Source: Haladaptatus salinisoli (GTDB taxonomy: Archaea; Halobacteriota; Halobacteria; Halobacteriales; Haladaptataceae). From it: DNA of 64,000 bases. The translations under genes and the position numbers were made by a program. Where the stretch lies: NCBI RefSeq assembly GCF_020614375.1, contig NZ_CP085327.1, forward strand, positions 62,001 to 126,000. The letters are read 5' to 3'. Shown here piece after piece: positions 35,413-43,892 of this stretch; the first letter of the stretch is position 1, and each line of letters starts with the position of its first letter. The notes beneath the pieces were generated by a model. It searched no databases, had not been told where the DNA came from, and saw nothing but the letters and a program-made list of their open reading frames with translations.

Positions 35413-36233
35413 GCGTCGAGTTCGGGGGCGAACGAGTAAGGGGGCCACGGCCCCGTAAAGCGCACTTCGACGCCCGGTTCCCCCGCGATGTCGTCGAGTA
35501 CGTCTCCGATGTCCGTTTCGCGGTCCTCGTGCGCGAGGAACGCGACCTGTACCACGTCCTCGGGGGTGTCCGACCCGAGGAGGTTGGTCCGCGAGTCCGC
35601 CTCCTCGAACTCCCGAACGAGGGGTTCGAGACCGTCGCGGAGCCGAGTCGCCAGCGCTTCCTTGCGCGTCCGACGCAGGTCGCGGAGTCTGTTGTCGTAC
35701 TGCTTTTCGAGCATGAACGCGGTGCCTTCGCTCGCGTCGTCGATTCGCTCGCGCAGGTCGGCCAACGTCTCGTCCTCCGACTCCAGTTCGTCGCGGACCT
35801 GTTCTTCGTCCCACGTCACGCCGACGCGATACTCCCAGTGGCCCGCGAACTCGTCCAAGTGCGCCCGGAGGTCGGCGCGTTGGTCGACGAGCCACTCCCG
35901 CACGCGGTCGTCGTCCCCCTTCAGGATGGTGTCGAAGCGAAACGGGAGCGGCGTACCGAACGCCTCTCCGGCGGCGTCGACGACCTCCTGATGGGTGAGG
36001 AGCCACTCGCGCACCGTGTCGAGGTCGTCCGTGTCGTAGGGCGAGTCGCAGGGCTGGACGACCGCGCCGACGCCCTCGGCGGCGACGACCGAGACGGGTT
36101 CGTCGTCGATACCCGTCTCCGAGAATTCCGTCTCCGCCGTCGAATCGACCACGCAGTAGAGGTAGCGACCGTCCCCGAACTCGGCGTCGACCCCCGCGTT
36201 CGCACCCGTCTCGGCTCCGTTCGGTTCAGCCAT
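35409..36233 (-). CDS. gvpL: Gas vesicle protein GvpL (GvpF/GvpL family)
   Basis: A 274-residue protein. Domain features are [32 protein letters not shown] and the C-terminal [16 protein letters not shown] typical of GvpF/L. The middle has a long coiled-coil-like helix. It interacts with other Gvp accessory proteins. The ATG at 36233 is used; it overlaps gvpK by 8 bases, and its stop overlaps gvpM. Confidence 0.93.
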   Translation of the reverse strand: MAEPNGAETGANAGVDAEFGDGRYLYCVVDSTAETEFSETGIDDEPVSVVAAEGVGAVVQPCDSPYDTDDLDTVREWLLTHQEVVDAAGEAFGTPLPFRFDTILKGDDDRVREWLVDQRADLRAHLDEFAGHWEYRVGVTWDEEQVRDELESEDETLADLRERIDDASEGTAFMLEKQYDNRLRDLRRTRKEALATRLRDGLEPLVREFEEADSRTNLLGSDTPEDVVQVAFLAHEDRETDIGDVLDDIAGEPGVEVRFTGPWPPYSFAPELDA

Positions 36234-36543
36234 CGAATCCCTCCAGTTCGGGTTCGCGCTCGGCCACGTCCACCAGCGCATCGGTGAGCAGGGCGTCCAG
36301 GTCGTCGCGGAGGTCGTCGACCTCGCGCTCGATGTTCTCCGACTCCTTCAGTCGCTCTATCTCCGCTTCCAGCGCCGCCAGCTGCGAGCCGAGTCGCTCT
36401 ATCTCCTCCGGGTCGAGGTCGTCGTACTCCATCCGACGAACCGCCTCGCGCTCCAAGGCGTCGACCAGCAGTTCGACGAGGGTGACGACGAGCGCGACGA
36501 GTCCGCGCCCCGCGTCGTCGCCGTCGATTTCAATCGCGCTCAT
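36226..36543 (-). CDS. gvpK: Gas vesicle protein GvpK
   Basis: A 105-residue protein: [44 protein letters not shown] is the family core, followed by a coiled-coil. It is among the eight genes needed for vesicles in haloarchaea. It overlaps both neighbours (gvpJ by 14 bases, gvpL by 8). Confidence 0.93.
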   Translation of the reverse strand: MSAIEIDGDDAGRGLVALVVTLVELLVDALEREAVRRMEYDDLDPEEIERLGSQLAALEAEIERLKESENIEREVDDLRDDLDALLTDALVDVAEREPELEGFDG

Positions 36544-36910
36544 TCTCCGCCGTCACCTCCTGCGCTTCCTTTTCCTCCTCTTCTTCCGCTTCGGCGTCCG
36601 CCTCCTCTTCCTCGTCCTCGTCTTCGTCCTCCTCGTCGGACGCCTCGACCGTCACCGCCTCGGACTCCGGGAGTTCCTCGACGCCCGCCGCCTCCTCGAC
36701 GCGCTCCATGTCAGTGCCCTCCGGGAACTGGAGTCCGTAGTGGGCCGCCGTCTCGAACGAGGCGATGGCGGCCCGGAGTTGGACGCCGAGCAGTTCCGTC
36801 TCGCCGACCGTCACCACGATGTCCGCGTTGATGACGACCCCCTTGTCGAGCAGCAGTTCGAGCATCTCCGCGAGGTCGGACTGGCTGCGCGTCGGTCTCG
36901 CGTCATCCAT
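36530..36910 (-). CDS. gvpJ: Gas vesicle protein GvpJ
   Basis: A 126-residue GvpA-related accessory protein: [59 protein letters not shown]. The C-terminal 45 residues are an extremely acidic Glu/Asp tail, longer than usual. It belongs to the essential set. It overlaps the next gene upstream by 8 bases. Confidence 0.93.
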   Translation of the reverse strand: MDDARPTRSQSDLAEMLELLLDKGVVINADIVVTVGETELLGVQLRAAIASFETAAHYGLQFPEGTDMERVEEAAGVEELPESEAVTVEASDEEDEDEDEEEEADAEAEEEEEKEAQEVTAENERD

Positions 36911-37688
36911 CGTTCTCCTCCTCGAACCTGTCGCCGTAGATTCGTTTCGTGTTCGGTGCCGACGAGTACTTCGTCTCCCGCGGAACCGTCGAGAAGCTTC
37001 CCGCGCTCCCCATGTCCGTGCGCGACCGTGCCACGCTGGAGTAGGCCGTCGGGTTGCGCGAGTTCGGCTGACCGGGGCCGCCTATCGACTCGTTCTCCGC
37101 TTTAATGGCGGCGAGTTCGTTTCGGGTTTCGATCAGCTTCTCGCGGAACGTCTCGACGCTGTCTTGCAGTTCGGACTGAATCTTCGCCTGGTACAGCTCA
37201 CCCCGCACCTCGCTTTCCACGTCGGCGTCGTCCACGTCGGCACCCCCGACGTCCGCGCTCGTGCCCGACAGCATCCCGCCGTCACCTCCGTCTTCCGAAT
37301 CGCCGCCGAGGTCGTCGACCGCGTCCTCGAACTCCCGCGCTTCCCGCCAGAGTTCTCGCACGTCCGCCGACTCCCACAGCTGCCGGAGTTCGAGCGCCTT
37401 GACGAGTCCCCGCGCGTCGATGGCCTCCTTCGGGTCGCCCTCGGAGATGGCCTTCGGAACGTCCTCATCGTCGACGGCCTCGGAAGCGTCCTCCGCGTCG
37501 ACGATGTCCGGAACGTCGGCGAGGTCGATTTGGTCGAGTACGTCCTCCCCTTCGTCCAGTACGGTCCAGAGCTTCTCCGCCTCGTCCGAAACCTCCTCGA
37601 ACGACTCCGACGATTCGAACGCCGATTTCAGTCGCTCGACGCCCGACCGAACCTCCGTCTCGAACGCTTCGATCTGTTGGTCATCCAT
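36903..37688 (-). CDS. Gas-vesicle cluster protein in the gvpI position
   Basis: A 261-residue protein between gvpH and gvpJ, the place of gvpI. It is acidic and helical up to about residue 180 (LWTVLDEGEDVLDQIDLADVP, RQLWESADVRELWREAREF) and ends in a Ser/Arg/Thr-rich tail (SRNPTAYSSVARSRTDMGS, TKRIYGDRFEEE). Known GvpI is shorter and basic, so this is either a divergent GvpI with an added domain or a replacement. It overlaps gvpH by 8 bases with GGAGG well placed. Confidence 0.6.
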   Translation of the reverse strand: MDDQQIEAFETEVRSGVERLKSAFESSESFEEVSDEAEKLWTVLDEGEDVLDQIDLADVPDIVDAEDASEAVDDEDVPKAISEGDPKEAIDARGLVKALELRQLWESADVRELWREAREFEDAVDDLGGDSEDGGDGGMLSGTSADVGGADVDDADVESEVRGELYQAKIQSELQDSVETFREKLIETRNELAAIKAENESIGGPGQPNSRNPTAYSSVARSRTDMGSAGSFSTVPRETKYSSAPNTKRIYGDRFEEENDG

Positions 37689-38094
37689 TTTCCATCCCTC
37701 CAAACCGCAGTTCCAGCACGCGGTTGTTGTACGACGCCGCGACCACCCGCACGTCGGTTCGGGGTAGGTCGATGCGTTTGACGGTTCGTCGCGCGTCCCG
37801 AATCTCCACCGTCCCGGTCTCGTCGTCGAACTTGACCGAGAGGTCGTCCTCCGACACGTCGGGCACGTCGACGGTGACGAGGAGTTCGTCGTCCTCTTCC
37901 CGAATGTCCGTGAGGTACTCTCGGCGCGACGCCGACGACGGTTGTTGCCGTTGCGCGGAGTCGGTCCTGATGGAGTCGACCGTAACCGCGTAGTCGATTC
38001 GCCCCTTGTCGCCGAGTTCTCCGGAGCGCATCCGCGTTCCGTCCTCTTCGGCGAGCGCGTTCGCCAGTCTGACCAGCCGTTCGAGCAGTCCCAT
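37681..38094 (-). CDS. gvpH: Gas vesicle protein GvpH (Hsp20-like)
   Basis: A 137-residue protein with an alpha-crystallin-like domain (LTDIREEDDELLVTVDVPDVSEDDLSVKFD, LELRF). It may keep GvpA or regulators soluble. It sits between gvpG and the gvpI-position gene, sharing a base with gvpG at 38094. Confidence 0.85.
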   Translation of the reverse strand: MGLLERLVRLANALAEEDGTRMRSGELGDKGRIDYAVTVDSIRTDSAQRQQPSSASRREYLTDIREEDDELLVTVDVPDVSEDDLSVKFDDETGTVEIRDARRTVKRIDLPRTDVRVVAASYNNRVLELRFGGMENG

Positions 38095-38348
38095 TATCCT
38101 TTTACCTCAACTTTTCCGTTCCGCAGTCGGTCGTGAACCTCCTCCGCGACCTCCAGTTGTTCTTCGAGTTCTTCCTTCCGCGTTCGGTACTCCTCGTCCG
38201 ACAGTTCGCCGAGTTCGTACAGCAGGTGGGTCTCCTTGAGTTCGTCCTGGATGCCCTCCACGTCGTACATCTCGTCCAGCGCCAGCGAGTGAAGCACGTC
38301 GAGGAGCGAGACGAACGGGCGTACGAACAGGTCGTCGACGACGATCAT
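38094..38348 (-). CDS. gvpG: Gas vesicle protein GvpG
   Basis: An 84-residue protein starting MIVVDDLFVRPFVSLLDVLHSLALDEMYD, followed by a coiled-coil (LGELSDEEYRTRKEELEEQLE). It is the family length and belongs to the essential set. The ATG at 38348 overlaps the gvpF stop. Confidence 0.93.
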   Translation of the reverse strand: MIVVDDLFVRPFVSLLDVLHSLALDEMYDVEGIQDELKETHLLYELGELSDEEYRTRKEELEEQLEVAEEVHDRLRNGKVEVKG

Positions 38349-38971
38349 CGTTGCGCTCCTATCTCGATGTCCACGAAGTTGTACGGTGCCCACGGTCCGG
38401 TGTACTGGACGGTGAGGTCCTCGTACTCCTCGCGCACGTCGTCCACGACCTCGCCGAACGCCTCGCGGTCGTCTTGTGCGACGAGGTACGAGCGGTTCAA
38501 CACGAGTCGGTCGCTGAACAGGTCGTCGTCCGTCTCGCCCGCCGCGATCTCCGACAGTCGGCCCCCGACGTCGTCGCGAATCTCCTCGCGGGGGAGGTCG
38601 GCGTCCTCGTCGGCGACGAGTTTGACGCCGAGTTCGACGTGACCGTCCACCTCGCGGAGGGCTTTCGTGAACGCCCGCCTCGCGCCGCGGAGGACGGTCT
38701 TCAGGGTTCGGTTGTCCTTGAACGCCATCCCGTACTGCATCGGGACGACGGCGTCCACGTCGTCGCGTTCGAGCACACGACGGAGCACCTCGTCGTGCGC
38801 TTTGCTGTCCTCGTCGGTTCGCTCGGGGTCGGTCGTGTCGATGTCCGAGACGACGGCGGAGAGCGTTCGGTAATCGACGGTGTACACTCGGTCCGCGCCA
38901 CCAACCGCGTCGGCGTCGAACTCGAACTCGTTCTGTTCGACCACCCCGTAGACGTATCGGTTCGAACTCAT
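38345..38971 (-). CDS. gvpF: Gas vesicle protein GvpF (GvpF/GvpL family)
   Basis: A 208-residue protein: RYVYGVVEQ at the start, AVVPMQYGMAFKDN in the middle and VQYTGPWAPYNFVDIEI at the end. It is a structural/accessory protein that contacts GvpA in known systems. It is followed by G, H, J, K, L and M with overlaps. A 224-base gap upstream (38972-39195) has no gene and probably holds its own promoter, with CTTAATAG as a TATA candidate. Confidence 0.93.
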   Translation of the reverse strand: MSSNRYVYGVVEQNEFEFDADAVGGADRVYTVDYRTLSAVVSDIDTTDPERTDEDSKAHDEVLRRVLERDDVDAVVPMQYGMAFKDNRTLKTVLRGARRAFTKALREVDGHVELGVKLVADEDADLPREEIRDDVGGRLSEIAAGETDDDLFSDRLVLNRSYLVAQDDREAFGEVVDDVREEYEDLTVQYTGPWAPYNFVDIEIGAQR

Positions 38972-39195
38972 CGTTATCAGGACGGCGACGGCTGTCCTCT
39001 AGCTCAAATTGACGTGACGCGCGCTATTAAGTCGTGTGGCGGATACAGCAAGCAGACGCCTCGTTCGCGGCGGTTGGGCCGGTTAAACGGAGCGAGACGC
39101 TCCGCGACGCCGAGCCTTCCGTCCGCCGAAGCGACCGCCGCGTTCGAGGGGCGGTCCCGTTCCCGGCGAGATGCGTCGAAGCGCTCCACTCCTCG

Positions 39196-40089
39196 TCACT
39201 GCGCGGCCTTCCGCTGCTGAATCTCGTCGAGCAGGTCGTTCGCCAGCGACTGGAGGTCCTCGTCGGAGAGGTCGTCGAAGCTCACGCCACCCTCAGTCGC
39301 CTCCGCGGTCGGTTCGCCTTCGGCTTCCCTCTCGTCTTCTGGGGGTTCCGTCTCTTCCGCTTCGGCTTCCCCTTCCTCCTCGTCCGCGTCCTCCTCGGCC
39401 TCCGTCTCCGCTTCCGTTTCTTCTCCTTCCGTACCTTCTTCCTCGGTTTCCGCCCTTTCTTCCTCCGCTTCCGTCTCTTCCGCTTCGGCCTCCGCTGGCT
39501 CTTCGGCTTCCCTTCCGTCTCCGCCTTCTTCCCCCTCGCCTTCCGAGTTTTTTCCCTCTTCCCCTTCCGTCTCCGCCTCCGACTCCGTCTCTTCCTCGCC
39601 CGTTTCTTCCTCCGCTTCCGGTTCCCCCTCGTTCGCTTCCCCTTCCGTTTCTCGCTCGCTCGTCTCCTCCTCCGCTTTCTCTCCCTCGCTTTCACCGCCG
39701 GATTCGCCCTCGGATTGGTCGCCCGCCTCGCTCTCGTCGCTTCCGACGCCGGGTGCGGACGCGAGTATCTCCTCCGCCTCCTCTTTGCCCACCTCGAACG
39801 CGTCTTGGACGCGCTGGCGGACGAGTTGTTCTCGCGAGGAGTCCGACGACTCCTCGTGCTCGTCCCCGCCGAGGCGAGTCTGGACGTTCGTACCGATCGA
39901 TTTTCCGAGCCTTCGTCCGACGTACATCCCCAGCGCGCAACCGATCAGCCCGCCGACGTTGCGTCCGACGTTTCCCCCGTTCTCTCGCTCCCCGCGAATA
40001 ATCTCGTCGACCAGTCGTTCGACGTTCTCCTCCTCTTCCAAGCTCTCCTCGAGCAGTTCTCTCATCGTTGGTGTTTCGTTTTCGCTCAT
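39196..40089 (-). CDS. Acidic glycine-zipper protein of the gas-vesicle cluster
   Basis: A 297-residue protein. Residues about 35-75 hold a Gly-rich hydrophobic segment (NVGRNVGGLIGCALGMYVGRRLGKSIG), a glycine zipper. Residues about 115-260 are a low-complexity Glu/Ala/Ser/Thr stretch. The end is an ordinary helix (FDDLSDEDLQSLANDLLDEIQQR). Its ATG overlaps the upstream gvpO2 stop (ATGA at 40086-40089), so it is coupled with gas-vesicle genes. It is no known Gvp; vesicle surface or membrane contact is only a guess. Confidence 0.6.
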   Translation of the reverse strand: MSENETPTMRELLEESLEEEENVERLVDEIIRGERENGGNVGRNVGGLIGCALGMYVGRRLGKSIGTNVQTRLGGDEHEESSDSSREQLVRQRVQDAFEVGKEEAEEILASAPGVGSDESEAGDQSEGESGGESEGEKAEEETSERETEGEANEGEPEAEEETGEEETESEAETEGEEGKNSEGEGEEGGDGREAEEPAEAEAEETEAEEERAETEEEGTEGEETEAETEAEEDADEEEGEAEAEETEPPEDEREAEGEPTAEATEGGVSFDDLSDEDLQSLANDLLDEIQQRKAAQ

Positions 40090-40502
40090 GTCGTCCCCCG
40101 TTCGGCGTCGGTTACGGCGAAGATTTCCCGCTGTTCGTCGAGGCTTCCGCGACGATACCGACCGGCGCGGCCGTATCCCCGAACGCCCCCGGTCGAATCG
40201 AGGCTGATGACGTACCGGTCGATGACGTCCTGCGTGTCGGGTATCGAGTGGCGCTTTACCACTTCGGCGATCACGCGCCACCCCTCCTCGTGGCCTTCGA
40301 CCTCGACGATGCGGTCTAACGGCAAACCCGTGAGGTCTTCCGTGACGGCTCGTCCGACGTCACGCGCGTCGACGACGTCTATATCGTCGTCCGTCTCGGG
40401 CATCTCTTCTTCCGCATCCCGTTCGGACGCTTCGACGGCGTCGGCGAGTCGGCCGGCCACTTCGTCCAACTCCCCCCTGGAGTCGTCCGTTCGTTCGCTC
40501 AT
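40086..40502 (-). CDS. gvpO: Gas vesicle protein GvpO, second copy
   Basis: A 138-residue GvpO: DVGRAVTEDLTGLPLDRIVEVEGHEEGWRVIAEVVKRHSIPDTQDVIDRYVISLDSTGGVRGYGRAGRYRRG matches the family core. The N-terminus is acidic and lacks the zinc motif of the other copy. It is transcribed away from gvpA, heading the leftward operon where gvpD or gvpE would stand in known clusters. Confidence 0.85.
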   Translation of the reverse strand: MSERTDDSRGELDEVAGRLADAVEASERDAEEEMPETDDDIDVVDARDVGRAVTEDLTGLPLDRIVEVEGHEEGWRVIAEVVKRHSIPDTQDVIDRYVISLDSTGGVRGYGRAGRYRRGSLDEQREIFAVTDAERGTT

Positions 40503-40762
40503 TCTCTCCCCCCGCTATTGTGTCGACACCGACGACAATAACTCGTGCGCCCTCATCGGCGATTTCTCGCCGGACGCGGTTCGACGCTCGATTTGGCGCG
40601 GACGTAACGACCGATTTCGAGCACGACATTCCTCACTTCTCGATAATGATGGTTCGTTATAAACCCACCCCGCATATAAACGGCTTGCTTCGTCGGCCCT
40701 AATCGTCAAATAGCGCCGAACAACTAGAGAATGTACGGGGATTGGATTCCCGCTGATAACCC
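40503..40762. promoter_or_regulatory. Divergent gvpO2/gvpA promoter region
   Basis: This 260-base gap feeds both directions. Two TATA-like boxes stand close together around 40650-40680 (GTTATAAACCC and GCATATAAACGG), one usable for each strand. No GvpE-type activator gene is present in the window, so control probably differs from Halobacterium/Haloferax clusters. Confidence 0.5.
40650..40682. promoter_or_regulatory. TATA-like boxes between gvpO2 and gvpA
   Basis: TTATAAACCC followed by CATATAAACGG, only about 12 bases apart, are the strongest TATA-like elements in this gap. Read on the minus strand they give TTTATATG and TTTATAAC. They could serve the divergent gvpA and gvpO2 transcripts with overlapping control. 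Confidence 0.4.
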
Positions 40763-41017
40763 ATGGCACGAACAAATCCGGATTCGTCCAGTCTCGCGGA
40801 AGTGCTGGACCGAATCCTCGACAAGGGTGTCGTCATCGACGTGTGGGCACGCATCTCCGTCGTCGGTATCGAGGTGCTGACGGTCGAAGCGCGCGTCGTG
40901 GTCGCGTCGGTCGATACGTTCATCCACTACGCCAAGGAGATGTCGAAGATAGAACATGCGGAGGCGGGCGAGGAGGTCGACTTCGAGGAAGTAGATGTAA
41001 AAGCGACCACGTCGTAG
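40763..41017 (+). CDS. gvpA: Gas vesicle major structural protein GvpA
   Basis: An 84-residue protein with the highly conserved core [53 protein letters not shown]. GvpA forms the ribbed wall of the gas vesicle by polymerising into a helical shell. The acidic tail is slightly longer than usual. It is followed by gvpO. Confidence 0.97.
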   Translation: MARTNPDSSSLAEVLDRILDKGVVIDVWARISVVGIEVLTVEARVVVASVDTFIHYAKEMSKIEHAEAGEEVDFEEVDVKATTS

Positions 41018-41034
41018 ATAGCCACTGAAACATC

Positions 41035-41508
41035 ATGTCGGAAGCCGACCAGTGCCGGGCGCTCACCGAGTCCGGCGAGCGCTGTTCCCGCCCGGCACAG
41101 GACGACGGGTTCTGCTACCAGCACGACCCGGATGACGCGACGATAGACGATGCCGACGAAATCGCGGCGGACGGGGGCGGAGAGGCGGAAAACGAATCGA
41201 GCGAGAGCGACGAAGAGGAGGACGAAAACGTGGACGAAGCCCAAAACGGCGACTTCGACGTGATGGACGTTCGGGAGACGATAGAGAGCGTCGCATCGGA
41301 CCTCGTCGGTCGTCCGCTCGACGGAATTATCGAGATAACCGAGGAGGACGACGGCTGGGAGGTCGGCGTCGAGATGGTAGAACGGAGCGCGATTCCCGAT
41401 ACGCAGGATATCCTCGGACAGTACGAAGTTTCCTTGAGCGAATCGGGAGACGTGACCGGTTATCGTCTCAAAGAGCGGTACCGCCGGGGCGACGAACAAG
41501 AACGGTAG
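41035..41508 (+). CDS. gvpO: GvpO fused to an N-terminal zinc-finger-like motif
   Basis: A 157-residue protein. The GvpO core (DGWEVGVEMVERSAIPDTQDILGQYEVSLSESGDVTGYRLKERYRRGD) is in the second half. The first 30 residues hold Cys7, Cys17, Cys27 and His30 in a C-x9-C-x9-C-x2-H pattern, like small DUF5763-type zinc knuckles. An acidic linker joins the two. GvpO is required for vesicle formation; the extra motif is unusual in this family. Confidence 0.88.
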   Translation: MSEADQCRALTESGERCSRPAQDDGFCYQHDPDDATIDDADEIAADGGGEAENESSESDEEEDENVDEAQNGDFDVMDVRETIESVASDLVGRPLDGIIEITEEDDGWEVGVEMVERSAIPDTQDILGQYEVSLSESGDVTGYRLKERYRRGDEQER

Positions 41509-41509
41509 G

Positions 41510-41830
41510 TTACCCTTTTTGGAAGCCGAGCATGAAGCCGCCGACGAAGCCGGCGCTCACGGAGACCATCGAGAGGAGCGTCGTTATCCACGACGGCGGC
41601 GTCCCACTGCCGGCGACTTCGCCCGTCTTGAGCAGGCCGGCGGAGAGCTTATCCCAATCGACCGTCAGTATGCCGCGCGATTCGAGGAACTTGAACAGGG
41701 CGAGTTCGAGGCCGACGATGACGGCGATCAGCTTCGCCACCTTCTTCGCGGCGAACCCGATGACGCCGCCGATGACGGCACCGCTCCCGAACTCCAGTCC
41801 GAGCTGTTGCGGGTCGATTCCGAATTGCAT
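41510..41830 (-). CDS. FUN14-family membrane protein
   Basis: A 106-residue protein with three membrane segments: GSGAVIGGVIGFAAKKVAKLIAVIVGLELALF, a loop, and LLSMVSVSAGFVGGFMLGF. The first part is the FUN14 signature. Eukaryotic members act in mitochondria; archaeal roles are unknown. It is convergent with gvpO, 1 base apart. Confidence 0.8.
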   Translation of the reverse strand: MQFGIDPQQLGLEFGSGAVIGGVIGFAAKKVAKLIAVIVGLELALFKFLESRGILTVDWDKLSAGLLKTGEVAGSGTPPSWITTLLSMVSVSAGFVGGFMLGFQKG

Positions 41831-42073
41831 CGTCCGATTCAGTACGTCGACACGTTAAGAATTTTGTGGTCTCTCTGAGATGATAAGACGGTCCTCGAGA
41901 CCGTTTCGGAGAACTCGCACCGCGCCGTTCGACGCGGTGCGCACCGCGGCCGGTTCCGTCGGATAGCCGCCCGAACCCTCCTCCCGGCGGGAGATTGAAG
42001 AACCTCGGCGGCTTACGGGAGGACGTGCACGGAAACGCGGCACGAACGGGAGTGAAGGGCCGGCACGGCTGAC

Positions 42074-42439
42074 GTGGTCGGCGTCGACATCAGCGGTCGC
42101 CACGAGGAGCGAGGCGAGTACCTGATGGTCGCCGCCGCCGTCCACGCTACCGTCGGAACGACGCGCCTGCGATGTATCGAGGGAATGGGGTTCGCCGTCA
42201 GCCGCGAACAACCGACGCTCTCCGCCATCACGGACCTCGTCGCCGCCGCGTTCGGCGACCTGCCGACCCAGCCGGAAGGGCCGGTCGTCGCCGAACGCGG
42301 CGAATTCTACGAGGAGCCCGAGTGGATGGTCGAACAGTACCTCGAACCTGAATTTAAGTACGTCGAGAGCATAGCCGAACGTGAAACCGTGCAGGCCGCA
42401 CACCACGCCGCGTACGCCGCTCGCAAACTACTCCTATGA
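42074..42439 (+). CDS. DUF2209-like protein
   Basis: A 121-residue protein with a GTG start (VGVDISGRHEERGEYLMVAAAVHA). It resembles DUF2209, a family with a RNase H-like beginning (GVDISG). It overlaps the hflX start by 4 bases (ATGA), so both are made together. Exact function unknown. Confidence 0.75.
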   Translation: MVGVDISGRHEERGEYLMVAAAVHATVGTTRLRCIEGMGFAVSREQPTLSAITDLVAAAFGDLPTQPEGPVVAERGEFYEEPEWMVEQYLEPEFKYVESIAERETVQAAHHAAYAARKLLL

Positions 42440-43731
42440 AAGCGATACTGGCAAAACGAGTAGACGCAGGAACCGCCGACACCGCCGAACTTCGGGACCT
42501 GACCCGCGCCGCCGGCTACGAAGTAATCGCCGAGTTCACCCAGTCGCGCGAGGAAGACGCCGCGTTCCAGTTCGGCGAGGGGAAAGTGACCGAACTGGCC
42601 GAAACCGTCGCCGATACGGGGGCCGAGTTGGTCGTCTTCGACAATCAACTCGGCCCGTACCAGACGTACAACTTGGGTCAGCGTCTCCCCGAGGGCACGC
42701 GGGTCATCGACCGGTTCCGACTCATCCTCGAAATCTTCGGCCAGCGCGCGCAGACCCGCAAGGCGCAGTTGCAAGTCGAGTTGGCGGAGCTCCGGTACGA
42801 ACTCCCCCGCGTCGAGGCGAAGACGAGCCTCGCCAAGCGCGACGAGCGCCCCGGCTTCATGGGGCTCGGCGAGTACGACGAGAGCCGCGAACGGGACATC
42901 AAAGACCAGATCAGCCGCATCAAGAACGAACTCGACGCCATCGCCGACAAGGAAGCGGACCGCCGACAGAAGCGCCGGGAGTCGGGCTTCGACCTCGTGG
43001 CGCTCGCGGGCTACACCAACGCCGGGAAGTCCACCCTGCTACAGCGGCTCGCCGAGGACCTCGAAATCGGCGAGAACGACGACCTGCACCCCGACCTCGC
43101 CACCACCGCAGAGGCGGAAGACCGCCTGTTCACCACGCTCGGCACGACGACGCGGAAGGCGGCCATCGACCGACGGGACGTGCTCGTCACGGACACGGTC
43201 GGATTCATCCAGGACCTGCCCCACTGGCTGGTCGAATCGTTCAAATCCACGCTCGACGCGGTGTACTACGCGGACCTCGTCCTGCTGGTCGTGGACGTGA
43301 GCGAACCCGTCGACGAGATCCGCGAGAAGCTCGTCACCTGTCACGACACGCTGTACGAGCGCAACCAAGCGCCCATCGTCACGGTGTTGAACAAGATCGA
43401 CGCCGTGAGCGACGAGGAACTCGAAGAGAAGCGAAAGGCACTCTCCGCGCTCGCGCCGAACCCCGTCGCCATCAGCGGGATGGAGGGGTCGAACGTCGAG
43501 GCGCTCAAACGCCGCATCGACGTCGAACTCCCCGACTGGGAGTTCGAACGACTCGTCATGCCGATGACCGAGGACACGATGAGCGTCGTCTCGTGGGTTC
43601 ACGACCACGCGCGCGTGGAGGACGTGACTTACGTGGAGGACGAAGTGGTCGTCGAGTTCGAGGCACGCCCGTCCATCGTGCAGCGGTCGCGGGCGAAAGC
43701 GAGCGACTTGACGGCCGCGCCGTCGGCCTAA
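42436..43731 (+). CDS. hflX: HflX-type GTPase
   Basis: A 431-residue protein. The N-terminal HflX domain (residues 1-180) includes GQRLPEGTRVIDRFRLILEIF and a coiled coil; the GTPase has GYTNAGKST (192-200), DTVGF (253-257) and NKID (319-322). HflX binds 50S subunits and splits stalled ribosomes in bacteria. It follows DUF2209. Confidence 0.92.
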   Translation: MKAILAKRVDAGTADTAELRDLTRAAGYEVIAEFTQSREEDAAFQFGEGKVTELAETVADTGAELVVFDNQLGPYQTYNLGQRLPEGTRVIDRFRLILEIFGQRAQTRKAQLQVELAELRYELPRVEAKTSLAKRDERPGFMGLGEYDESRERDIKDQISRIKNELDAIADKEADRRQKRRESGFDLVALAGYTNAGKSTLLQRLAEDLEIGENDDLHPDLATTAEAEDRLFTTLGTTTRKAAIDRRDVLVTDTVGFIQDLPHWLVESFKSTLDAVYYADLVLLVVDVSEPVDEIREKLVTCHDTLYERNQAPIVTVLNKIDAVSDEELEEKRKALSALAPNPVAISGMEGSNVEALKRRIDVELPDWEFERLVMPMTEDTMSVVSWVHDHARVEDVTYVEDEVVVEFEARPSIVQRSRAKASDLTAAPSA

Positions 43732-43892
43732 AGCATCGAGGAGATCGATACCGCCCCGTCGGAGCGAATCCACGCCCGGTGGTTCTTCTGGTCGTAGATG
43801 AGGACCGCGTCGTCCTGCACCGCCAGTTCGGCGTATCGGTCGTCGGTCCTATTCCGTCGGGAGTCGTCTGCTTCGTGCGTGCTCGGGGTCAT
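43728..43892 (-). CDS. Small haloarchaeal protein (DUF7331-like)
   Basis: A 54-residue protein: a polar start and a compact end (YAELAVQDDAVLIYDQKNHRAWIRSDGAVSISSML), a pattern common in small haloarchaeal proteins of unknown function. It overlaps the hflX stop by 4 bases in convergent orientation and is divergent from the HxlR-type regulator. Confidence 0.65.
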   Translation of the reverse strand: MTPSTHEADDSRRNRTDDRYAELAVQDDAVLIYDQKNHRAWIRSDGAVSISSML

